Assembly (NCBI RefSeq): GCF_014648635.1
Contig: NZ_BMRM01000016.1
Span: forward strand, 62,001-126,000
Direction of reading: 5' to 3'
From: Streptomyces cinerochromogenes
GTDB lineage: Bacteria; Actinomycetota; Actinomycetes; Streptomycetales; Streptomycetaceae
Length of the DNA: 64,000 nt
In this document: positions 34,054 through 42,100 of the stretch, piece by piece
How positions within the stretch are numbered: position 1 is the first letter of the stretch
How the letters are laid out: the number at the start of each line of letters is the position of its first letter
Notes under the pieces: model-generated
The model's input: the letters and a program-made list of their open reading frames with translations, nothing else
What the model was told of the DNA's origin: nothing
Database searches by the model: none
Made by a program: the position numbers and the translations under genes

Positions 34054-35246
34054 GGGCGGCCTCCGAGTGCGGTGAACGCCTCCTCGTGGGCGCGTCGGCG
34101 GCGGACGTCCCGGTCGAAGATCTCGTGCGTGACCTCGGTGAGCGTCCGGGCCGGCGCCCACAGGTCCAGGCGGCTGGCGTCGGCGACCGTCTTCGCCCAC
34201 TCCTCGGGAGGGGGCGAGCCGAGCGCGCCCGCGAGGGCACCGGCCATCGTGGCGATCGAGTCGCAGTCACGGCCGTAGTTGACCGAGCCGAGCACGGCGT
34301 GCCGGTAGTCGCCGCCGGAGACGACCAGCATGCCCAGGGCGACGGGGAGTTCCTCGACGGAGTGCAGCCGGGAGGGGCGGCGGGCGGCGAGGGAGGGGGC
34401 GCGGTAGTCCGGGCCGACGGTGTCGTACGGGGCCACCGCCGCGCGCAGCGGGCCGAGCGCCGACTCGAAGTCCCGGTGCCGGGCGGCGACTTCGCAGACC
34501 TTCTCGATCGCCGTGCGGGTGCCGTCCCTGGCCAGGGACAGGCAGGCGGCCACCACCGAGTCCGGGGTCGCGCCGGGTCCGGCCGCGGCGGCCACGGCGG
34601 CGGCGAGGACCCCGGCCGCCTCACGGCCGTACGACGACTGGTGCGCGCCCGCGATGTCCAGCGCCTCGGCGTAGGCGCCGGCCGGGTTGGCCGCGTTGAC
34701 CAGGCCGACCGGGGCCATGTACATCGCGGCGCCGCAGTTGACGATGTTGCCGACGCCCGCCTCCCGGGGGTCGGTGTGACCGTAGGCGAGCCGTGCCACC
34801 AGCCACTTCTCGGCGAGGAAGAGCCGGTGCAGGGGCAGGGCCTCCGCCTCCAGCTCGGGGATCCAGCGCGGGTTGGTCATCAGGTCCGGGACCAGGTGGT
34901 CGGCGACCGCGTAGGCGTCGAGGTGGTCGCGGACGCGGTCGTAGACCCGGATCAGCGCGTGCGTCATCAGGGTGTCGTCGGTGACGTGGCCGTCGCCCTT
35001 GTGGTACGGCGCGATGGGGCGGGCGGTGCGCCAGGCGTCGCCGTGCCAGGGGCCGACGATGCCGCGTACGCGGCCGCCGTGGCGCTCGGTGATCTGCTCG
35101 GGGGTGTAGCCCTCGACCGGACCGCCGAGGGCGTCGCCGACGGCGGCTCCGACCAGGGCGGCGGTGATGCGGTCGGCGAGGGTGTACGAGGAGGTTTGGC
35201 CGAGTTTCTTCGGAGGTCGGGCTTGTGCGGGCTCTTCGGGTGCCAT
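34041..35246 (-). CDS. ADP-ribosylglycohydrolase family protein 2 (complete active site)
   Basis: 401 aa from ATG 35246; ATG 35258 would overlap the upstream stop (ATGA) but sits directly on the GGAGG. Contains the full DraG/ARH metal-binding set: GAAVGDALGGPVEGY (residues ~34-46), HVTDDTLMTH (TDDT at 89-92) and the C-terminal VNYGRDCDSIATMAGALAGA. Family enzymes remove ADP-ribose from arginine or other acceptors using two Mg/Mn ions. Substrate here unknown. The most canonical of the four paralogues together with copy 4. Confidence 0.87.
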   Translation of the reverse strand: MAPEEPAQARPPKKLGQTSSYTLADRITAALVGAAVGDALGGPVEGYTPEQITERHGGRVRGIVGPWHGDAWRTARPIAPYHKGDGHVTDDTLMTHALIRVYDRVRDHLDAYAVADHLVPDLMTNPRWIPELEAEALPLHRLFLAEKWLVARLAYGHTDPREAGVGNIVNCGAAMYMAPVGLVNAANPAGAYAEALDIAGAHQSSYGREAAGVLAAAVAAAAGPGATPDSVVAACLSLARDGTRTAIEKVCEVAARHRDFESALGPLRAAVAPYDTVGPDYRAPSLAARRPSRLHSVEELPVALGMLVVSGGDYRHAVLGSVNYGRDCDSIATMAGALAGALGSPPPEEWAKTVADASRLDLWAPARTLTEVTHEIFDRDVRRRRAHEEAFTALGGRPCSD

Positions 35247-35254
35247 GCCCCGAA

Positions 35255-36373
35255 TCATCCTCCTGGGCGGGCCGGTTGTACGGCTTCCAGGAGTCCGGCG
35301 AGTTCCACCAGGTCGGTGCCGGTGAGGCGGGGCAGGGTGCAGCCGGGCAGGACGCGGCAGGCGTCCCGCCAGGTCTCCGGGACGGCCGCGCCACCGCCGA
35401 GGGCACCGGTGAGGGCGCCCGCCAGGGCGGGGGCGGAGTCGGCGACCCGGGACAGGCAGGCGGCGGCCGGTACCGCCTCGGCGATGCGGCCCCGGGCGGC
35501 GGTGGCCAGGGCGAGCGCGACGGGGACGGTCTCGGCGGCGGCGATGCCGTAGCTGTAGACGTGGTCGACGATCTGGTGTTCCAGGAGGGGGACGAGGGCG
35601 AAGGCGGACTCGCTGTCCTCGGCCAGGGCGAGGGCGTGACGGGTGTTGCGGCCGATCTCCGTGTCGGCGGGCAGCTCGGCGAGGGCGGCGGTCACACAGG
35701 TGTCGGTGTCCGCGTCGGCGAGGGCGAGGGAGAGGGCCGCCGCCATGGCGCGGGCGCCGTGCACACCGTCGCCGTCCTGGGTGTAGCGGGCGTCGAACTC
35801 GGCGAGGCCGGCGGCCTGTCGCGGGTCGCCGGGGTGGGCCACGGCGAGGACGCAGGCGCGGACGCAGGCCGCGTCGTCGAAGTAGTGCGGGTTGTCGTGT
35901 CCGGTGGCGGGCGGGCGCAGGCCGGTGGCGAGGTTGCCGAGGCCGGCCCGGACGGAGATGCGGGCGCGCAGGGGGAGGACGGCGGACTCGATCTCCGGGG
36001 CGCGGTCCGCGGCGGCGGCGACCTCGGAGGCGACGGCGGTCCAGGTGAGGTCGATGGCGGCGCGCATACGGCGGGCCCGGCTGAGGTCGCCGAGGACGTC
36101 GTCGTCGCCGGCCCTGAGGACCGCCTCCGCGGCGAAAGCCGCCCACTCGGCGTCGTCGGAGGGGCCGAGGCGGAGGGGTTCGGGGGGCTGGTTGAGGGCG
36201 ATCGGCACCGGGAGGGTGGTGGTGGCGTTCTGCTCGGCGAAGGTGTCCAGTTCCCGTGTGAGGCGGCGGGTCCACTCGGGCATCCGGACGGCGCGGTGGC
36301 GTGCCGCGGGCCAGCCGGCGGCGTCTCCCGCGGCGAGGCCGAGCAGGAGTCCCTCGATGCGGCGCGCGCTCAT
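35255..36373 (-). CDS. ADP-ribosylglycohydrolase-fold protein 3 (degenerate active site)
   Basis: 372 aa from ATG 36373, overlapping copy 4 by 4 bases. Starts MSARRIEGLLLGLAAGDAAGWPAARHRA, with GDAAG replacing GDALG; the TDDT element is reduced to PSDDAEWAAF, and the C-terminal motif is SRVADSAPALAGALTGALGG, in which the first metal Asp of GRDADS is replaced by Val. Overall fold and helix order follow the family (VHGARAMAAALSLALADAD, VPVALALATAARG). Could be a regulatory partner or use a changed mechanism. Third divergent paralogue in the operon. Confidence 0.78.
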   Translation of the reverse strand: MSARRIEGLLLGLAAGDAAGWPAARHRAVRMPEWTRRLTRELDTFAEQNATTTLPVPIALNQPPEPLRLGPSDDAEWAAFAAEAVLRAGDDDVLGDLSRARRMRAAIDLTWTAVASEVAAAADRAPEIESAVLPLRARISVRAGLGNLATGLRPPATGHDNPHYFDDAACVRACVLAVAHPGDPRQAAGLAEFDARYTQDGDGVHGARAMAAALSLALADADTDTCVTAALAELPADTEIGRNTRHALALAEDSESAFALVPLLEHQIVDHVYSYGIAAAETVPVALALATAARGRIAEAVPAAACLSRVADSAPALAGALTGALGGGAAVPETWRDACRVLPGCTLPRLTGTDLVELAGLLEAVQPARPGG

Positions 36374-37788
36374 ACCCGCCCCTCACCGTCGCCCTGCCCC
36401 GCGTTACCGGCCCCGACCAGGGGGCTCCGCTTCCCGGCCCCCCGGCCCTCCACCCGGGGCTCGGGGGACCGGGAGGCGGGGGCCGGGCCCGGGGCCGGGG
36501 CTTGGGCTGGGGCTGGGGGGAGTTCCGTGGGCGGGGTGGCGGCCGGGAGGGGGAGCGGCTCGGCCGGCTGGGTGGTGACCGGGGGCGGGAGGGGTTCGCT
36601 CGGCTGGGTGGTGACCGGGGGCGGAAGGGGGTGCGTCACCGCCTTCCCGGATTCGTTGTCCGCCGCTCCCGCCGGCGGGTCCGCGGACCGGGAGGCGGAG
36701 GCGGGGGGTGGGGGGAGTTCGGTGGGCTGGGGGGTGGCCGGCAGGGACGGGCGGGGACCGGCCGCCGCCACCGTCTCCCCGGTCTCCCTCTCCGCCGCCT
36801 CCACCAGCAGGTCCGCCACCTCCAGCACGTGGTGGCCGGCCATCGACGGTAGGCAGCGCCCCCGGGCCGGGCCGATGGCGGAGGCCCAGGCGGCGGGGAT
36901 CGCGCAGAGGCCGAGCGTCGCACCGGAGAGGGCACCCGCCACGGCCGCCGTGGTGTCCGCGTCGCGGCCCATGTTGACGGCGGTCAGGACCGACTCCCGG
37001 AAGTCGCCGTCGGCCGCCGCGTACGCGCCGAAGGCGAGGGCGACCGCTTCGGGGGCCAGGTCGGTCCACGGGTAGCCGCCGATGACGACGGCGGACCGGA
37101 CCGCGCGTTCGCCGCGGTGGGCCACCGCCACCGCACGCCGCAGGGAGCGGGCCGTCCAGGAGTCGTCCGGGACGACCGCGAGGGCGGCGGCGATCACCAC
37201 CGGTACCGTGGCGCCGGTCATCGCCGCCGCCACCCCCGCCGCGACCGCCTGGCCGCCGTAGATGCCCTCGCCCTCGTGGCTGACCGAGCCGTCGACGGCC
37301 ACCAGCCGGGCCGCCTCGGCGGGGCGTCCGGCCGCGAAGACGCCGAAGGGCGCCGCCCGCATGGCGAGGCCGTCGCTCCAGGCGTGCCGGTGCTGGGCGG
37401 AGATGGGGGCGGCGAGGCCGCGGCGGAGGTTCTCCAGGGTGCCCCGCTCGCTGAAGCCCGCGCCGCGGAAGGGACCCTCGGCCCGGTCGGCGATCCACTC
37501 GTGCCAGGCCGCCTCCGCATCCGCCGGGGTGAGCGCCGAGCCGTGCCGGGCCAGCAGCAGTCCCGAGAAGATCGCGTACTCGGTGTCGTCCGTGCCCTGG
37601 GGGCGCTCGGCGACGTACCCGGTGATCCGGCCCCAGCGGGCGCGGATCTCGGAGGGTTTGAGGTTCTCCGCCGGGGCCCCGAGCGCGTCCCCGACGGCCA
37701 GGCCGAGCAGCGCGCCGCGGGCCCGCTCACGGAGTCCGGCGGCCTCCTCGGGCGCCGGGACCGGGGGAGTGCAGGCGATCGATGCCAT
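36370..37788 (-). CDS. ADP-ribosylglycohydrolase family protein 4 with Pro-rich tail
   Basis: 472 aa from ATG 37788, with AAGGAGG well placed upstream; first gene of the operon. Complete motifs: LLGLAVGDALGAPAENL (residues ~28-43), GTDDTEYAIF (TDDT 66-69) and VNMGRDADTTAAVAGALSGA (GRDADT 274-279). Residues ~340-472 form a Pro/Thr/Glu-rich, probably disordered tail (PPPVTTQPSEPLPPP), encoded by 36-bp tandem DNA repeats; no other paralogue has it. The 262-base upstream region is shared with the divergent VIT-family gene. Confidence 0.87.
   Translation of the reverse strand: MASIACTPPVPAPEEAAGLRERARGALLGLAVGDALGAPAENLKPSEIRARWGRITGYVAERPQGTDDTEYAIFSGLLLARHGSALTPADAEAAWHEWIADRAEGPFRGAGFSERGTLENLRRGLAAPISAQHRHAWSDGLAMRAAPFGVFAAGRPAEAARLVAVDGSVSHEGEGIYGGQAVAAGVAAAMTGATVPVVIAAALAVVPDDSWTARSLRRAVAVAHRGERAVRSAVVIGGYPWTDLAPEAVALAFGAYAAADGDFRESVLTAVNMGRDADTTAAVAGALSGATLGLCAIPAAWASAIGPARGRCLPSMAGHHVLEVADLLVEAAERETGETVAAAGPRPSLPATPQPTELPPPPASASRSADPPAGAADNESGKAVTHPLPPPVTTQPSEPLPPPVTTQPAEPLPLPAATPPTELPPAPAQAPAPGPAPASRSPEPRVEGRGAGKRSPLVGAGNAGQGDGEGRV
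36565..36636. repeat. 36-bp tandem repeat encoding the Pro-rich tail
   Basis: Two in-frame 36-bp units (36565-36600, 36601-36636) sharing CGGCTGGGTGGTGACCGGGG, each coding for 12 residues of the type PLPPPVTTQPSE in ADP-ribosylglycohydrolase 4. Degenerate copies continue towards 36480. Confidence 0.75.
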
Positions 37789-37931
37789 GGACGGCCTCCT
37801 TCGGCGGGGTCGCGGGGACCCTTTGCGGATGTGTCCCCCGGGAGGGGGCAGGGTGAGCGTCAGGACCTCTTCTGTCACCCGCTCGGCAACTGAGCCATCT
37901 CTCGCGCATGTGAGCGCCTGCAAGGAAAAGC

Positions 37932-37950
37932 GCAGGTTAGCCCAGCCTTT
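37932..37950. promoter_or_regulatory. Iron-box-like site 1 (DmdR1/IdeR type)
   Basis: GCAGGTTAGCCCAGCCTTT matches the actinobacterial iron box (TTAGGTTAGSCTAACCTAA) at 13 of 19 positions, including the core AGGTTAGSC. It lies 101 bases upstream of the VIT-family gene. Confidence 0.45.
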
Positions 37951-37978
37951 CCTTGCTGGCGCGGAGGGAAGGAAAGGC
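37945..37978. repeat. 10-bp perfect inverted repeat upstream of the VIT gene
   Basis: GCCTTTCCTT and AAGGAAAGGC, separated by 14 bases. The left arm overlaps iron-box-like site 1. It could be an operator for a second regulator or form a hairpin in the leader mRNA. Confidence 0.6.
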
Positions 37979-38012
37979 GTAAGTTCAGCGTTGTCGAAAA
38001 GTAGAACTCGTC

Positions 38013-38031
38013 CAAAGTTAGCTTTGGCTAA
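38013..38031. promoter_or_regulatory. Iron-box-like site 2
   Basis: CAAAGTTAGCTTTGGCTAA, 12 of 19 matches to the iron box, containing the perfect inverted repeat TTAGC TTTG GCTAA (38018-38031). Lies 20 bases before the VIT-family start codon, 81 bases from site 1. Confidence 0.45.
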
Positions 38032-38050
38032 GCTTCCCTGGGGGGCCCGC

Positions 38051-38782
38051 ATGGCCATCATCGAAACCGAGGCCGCGCTGCACGAGGCGCACCGCGACAA
38101 CCACACCCACCGGGATGTGAACGGCGGCTGGCTGCGGCCCGCCGTCTTCGGCGCGATGGACGGCCTGGTCTCCAACCTCGCCCTGATGACGGGCGTGGCC
38201 GGCGGATCCGTGGGTCAGCAGACCATTGTCCTCACCGGCCTCGCCGGCCTCGCCGCGGGCGCCTTCTCCATGGCGGCCGGCGAGTACACCTCCGTCGCCT
38301 CCCAGCGGGAACTCGTCGAGGCCGAGCTCGACGTCGAACGCCGTGAGCTGCGCCGGCACCCGCAGGACGAGGAGGACGAGCTGGCCGCGCTGTACATGGC
38401 GCGCGGGGTCGAGCCGGAGCTGGCCCGTCAGGTGGCCCGGCAGCTGTCCAAGGACCCCGAGCAGGCCCTGGAGATCCACGCCCGTGAGGAGCTGGGCATC
38501 GACCCCGGGGATCTGCCCTCGCCGCTGGTCGCCGCCGTGTCGTCCTTCGGTGCGTTCGCCCTCGGCGCCCTGCTGCCCGTCCTGCCGTACCTGCTCGGCG
38601 CCAGTGTGCTGTGGCCCGCCGTGCTCCTCGCCCTGGTCGGGCTCTTCGCCTGCGGTGCCGTCGTGGCCAAGGTGACCGCGCGGACCTGGTGGTTCAGCGG
38701 TCTGCGGCAGCTGGCGCTCGGTGGTGCGGCGGCCGGTGTGACGTACGCCCTGGGCACGTTGTTCGGAACGGCCGTAGGATAG
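38051..38782 (+). CDS. VIT1/CCC1 family Fe/Mn transporter
   Basis: 243 aa from ATG 38051, preceded by GGGGGG. The VIT-family pattern is clear: first helix GWLRPAVFGAMDGLVSNLALMTGVAGGS, second LTGLAGLAAGAFSMAAGEYTSVASQRE, a cytoplasmic Glu-rich metal-binding helix pair (ELVEAELDVERRELRRHPQDEEDELAALY) and three C-terminal helices (AAVSSFGAFALGALLPVLPYLLG, VLWPAVLLALVGLFACGAVVA, LALGGAAAGVTYALGTLFG). Exports or sequesters Fe2+/Mn2+. Two iron-box-like sites upstream suggest control by an iron regulator. Divergent from the ADP-ribosylglycohydrolase operon. Confidence 0.9.
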   Translation: MAIIETEAALHEAHRDNHTHRDVNGGWLRPAVFGAMDGLVSNLALMTGVAGGSVGQQTIVLTGLAGLAAGAFSMAAGEYTSVASQRELVEAELDVERRELRRHPQDEEDELAALYMARGVEPELARQVARQLSKDPEQALEIHAREELGIDPGDLPSPLVAAVSSFGAFALGALLPVLPYLLGASVLWPAVLLALVGLFACGAVVAKVTARTWWFSGLRQLALGGAAAGVTYALGTLFGTAVG

Positions 38783-39045
38783 CCCGACCGGTACCTATGC
38801 GATGGGCCGCATACGTACCCGTTACTCGCTGGTTTCGAATCCTCGACCACCGGGCATGAGCCGTAAGCGCTGTGGGCAATGACGCCTGCCGCACCCCTGG
38901 GGCGAGCGAGGACGCCCGCCCCGAATTGCGGACCGACAGGCATTGATCTGTCCTGATTTGGTCCCTCATACTTCTTGCCACGAGGCCGCGCGCCACCCCC
39001 GCCCGCGCACCCCGCGGCGTCCGCATGCTGGAACGGTGTATCCGC

Positions 39046-39074
39046 TTCCCGAGAATCGCTCCATCATGTAACCT
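39046..39074 (+). promoter_or_regulatory. Candidate gltB promoter
   Basis: TTCCCG (39046-39051), 17-bp spacer, TAACCT (39069-39074), a fair HrdB-type match. Transcription would start near 39081, placing the 22-bp repeats at the very 5' end of the mRNA. Confidence 0.45.
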
Positions 39075-39086
39075 GCACGAAATTTT

Positions 39087-39130
39087 GATCTCCTAGTAGA
39101 TCTCGCGCGATCTCCTAGCAGATCTCACGC
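39087..39130. repeat. Two 22-bp direct repeats, each with a palindrome, in the gltB leader
   Basis: Units 39087-39108 and 39109-39130 differ at two positions; both begin GATCTCCTAGYAGATCTC. Within each, GATCT and AGATC are inverted around CCTAGY. Back-to-back palindromes 22 bp apart (two helical turns) look like a cooperative operator just downstream of the promoter. Confidence 0.75.
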
Positions 39131-39191
39131 AGAGGGCCAACGTCGTCCCTCGGCACCTGCCACATGCCACATGACGACGACGGGAGAGCCG

Positions 39192-42100
39192 ATGCGTACG
39201 CCGCGCCAGCCGTCCCAGCATTCCGAGAACGGCCAGAACTGGTCGTTCATGGATGCTCGCCCTGCTGCGCAGGGTATGTACGACCCCCGCAACGAACACG
39301 ACGCGTGCGGCGTCGGTTTCGTCGCCACCCTCACCGGCGAGGCGTCCCACACCCTGGTCGAGCAGGCCCTCACCGTCCTGCGCAACCTGGAGCACCGTGG
39401 CGCCACCGGCTCCGAGCCCGACTCCGGTGACGGCGCGGGCATCCTCTCCCAGGTGCCGGACGCCTTCCTGCGCGAGGTGGCCGGATTCGACCTTCCCGCG
39501 GCCGGTGCCTATGCGGTAGGCATCGCGTTCCTGCCGGAGGAGGGTGCCGAGGACGCCGTCTCACGTATCGAGACGATCGCGAGCGAAGAGGGCCTGACCG
39601 TCCTCGGCTGGCGCGAGGTCCCGGTCGCCCCCGAGCTGCTGGGTGCCACCGCCCGCTCCACCATGCCGCTGTTCCGGCAGATCTTCGTGACCGACCGCGC
39701 CAGCGAGGGCATCGCGCTGGACCGCAGGGCGTTCGTGCTGCGCAAGCGCGCCGAGCGCGAGGCCGGGGTGTACTTCCCGTCCCTGTCCGCCCGGACGATC
39801 GTCTACAAGGGCATGCTGACCACCGGCCAGCTGGAGCCCTTCTTCCCGGACCTGTCCGACCGCCGCTTCGCCTCCGCGATCGCGCTCGTGCACTCCCGGT
39901 TCTCCACGAACACCTTCCCGTCGTGGCCGCTCGCGCACCCGTACCGCTTCGTCGCGCACAACGGTGAGATCAACACCGTCAAGGGCAACCGCAACTGGAT
40001 GCGCGCCCGCGAGTCGCAGCTGGTCTCCGACCTGTTCGGTTCCTCCGAGAAGGGGCTGGAGCGCATCTTCCCGGTCTGTACGCCGGACGCCTCCGACTCC
40101 GCCTCCTTCGACGAGGTCCTGGAGCTGCTGCACCTGGGCGGCCGTTCGCTGCCGCACTCCGTGCTGATGATGATCCCGGAGGCGTGGGAGAACCACGACT
40201 CCATGGACCCGGCCCGGCGCGCCTTCTACCAGTTCCACTCCACGATGATGGAGCCCTGGGACGGCCCCGCCTGCGTCACCTTCACCGACGGCACCCAGGT
40301 CGGCGCCGTGCTCGACCGCAACGGTCTGCGCCCCGGCCGCTACTGGGTCACCGACGACGGCCTCGTCGTCCTCGGCTCCGAGGTCGGCGTCCTCGACATC
40401 GACCCGGCCAAGGTCGTCCGCAAGGGCCGCCTGCAGCCCGGCCGCATGTTCCTCGTCGACACCGCCGAGCACCGCATCGTCGAGGACGACGAGATCAAGG
40501 CGGCCCTGGCCGCCGAGAAGCCGTACGCCGAGTGGCTGGAGGCCGGCGAGATCGAGCTGGGCGACCTGCCCGAGCGCGAGCACATCGTCCACACCCACGC
40601 CTCGGTCACCCGCCGCCAGCAGACCTTCGGGTACACCGAGGAGGAGCTGCGCGTCATCCTCGCCCCGATGGCCCGCACCGCTGCCGAGCCGATCGGCTCC
40701 ATGGGCACGGACTCGCCGATCGCGGCCCTGTCCGAGCGCCCGCGGCTGCTCTTCGACTACTTCACCCAGCTGTTCGCGCAGGTCACCAACCCGCCGCTGG
40801 ACGCGATCCGCGAGGAGCTGGTCACCTCCCTGCGCTCGTCGCTGGGCCCGGAGGGCAACCTGCTGGACCCGACGGCCGCCTCCTGCCGCTCGGTCACCCT
40901 GCCCTTCCCGGTGATCGACAACGACGAGCTTGCCAAGCTCATCCACATCAACGCCGACGGCGACATGCCCGGCTTCAAGGCCGCGACCCTGTCCGGCCTG
41001 TACCGGGTCTCCGGCGGCGGTGACGCGCTCGCCGCCCGCATCGAGGAGATCTGCGCCGAGGCCGACGCGGCGATCGAGAACGGCGCCCGCCTGATCGTCC
41101 TGTCGGACCGCCACTCCGACGCCGAGCACGCGCCGATCCCGTCGCTGCTGCTCACCGCGGCCGTCCACCACCACCTCATCCGCACCAAGCAGCGCACCCA
41201 GGTGGGCCTGCTGGTCGAGGCCGGCGACGTCCGCGAGGTCCACCACGTCGCCCTGCTCATCGGCTACGGCGCCGCCGCCGTCAACCCGTACCTGGCGATG
41301 GAGTCCGTCGAGGACCTGCTGCGCGCGGGCACCTTCCTCAATGGCCTGGAGCCCGAGAAGGCCATCAAGAACCTGATCTACGCCCTCGGCAAGGGCGTCC
41401 TGAAGGTCATGTCCAAGATGGGCATCTCCACCGTCGCCTCCTACCGCGGCGCCCAGGTCTTCGAGGCCGTCGGCCTCGACGAGGCCTTCGTGGAGAAGTA
41501 CTTCGACGGCACCGCCACCAAGATCGGCGGCGTCGGCATCGACGTCATCGCCCAGGAGGTCGCCGCCCGCCACGCCAAGGCCTACCCGGCCTCCGGCATC
41601 GCTCCCGCGCACCGCGCGCTGGAGATCGGCGGCGAGTACCAGTGGCGCCGCGAGGGCGAGCCGCACCTGTTCGACCCGGAGACGGTCTTCCGCCTCCAGC
41701 ACTCCACGCGCACCGGCCGCTTCGACATCTTCAAGAAGTACACCGAGCGGGTGAACGAGCAGTCCGAGCGCCTGATGACGCTGCGCGGCCTGTTCGGCTT
41801 CAAGTCCGACCGTCAGCCGATCCCGGTCGACGAGGTCGAGCCGGTCTCCGAGATCGTCAAGCGGTTCTCGACGGGCGCGATGTCGTACGGCTCCATCTCC
41901 AAGGAGGCGCACGAGACCCTCGCCATCGCCATGAACCAGCTGGGCGGCAAGTCCAACACCGGTGAGGGCGGCGAGGACCCGGAGCGCCTGTACGACCCGG
42001 CGCGCCGCTCGGCGATCAAGCAGGTCGCCTCCGGCCGCTTCGGCGTGACCTCGGAGTACCTGGTCAACGCGGACGACATCCAGATCAAGATGGCCCAGGG

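Larger units (their letters stand above)
38783..39191. other. Intergenic region upstream of gltB
   Basis: 409 bases without a convincing gene. The first ~250 bases show no clear feature; the last part contains a gltB promoter candidate (39046-39074) and two palindrome-bearing 22-bp repeats (39087-39130). The local base composition is visibly lower in GC (for example AAATTTTGATC), as expected for a regulatory region. Confidence 0.6.

Noticed and set aside
37789..37930. A riboswitch upstream of ADP-ribosylglycohydrolase 4
   Set aside because: Small hairpins exist (CCCCC GGGA GGGGG and GGGTC GCGGG GACCC), but no known riboswitch core could be recognised; GC-rich leaders give such hairpins by chance.
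38826..38845. A tRNA T-arm-like string (GGTTTCGAATCC) upstream of gltB
   Set aside because: The flanking bases do not form a T stem, and no D-arm, anticodon arm or acceptor stem can be found around it.
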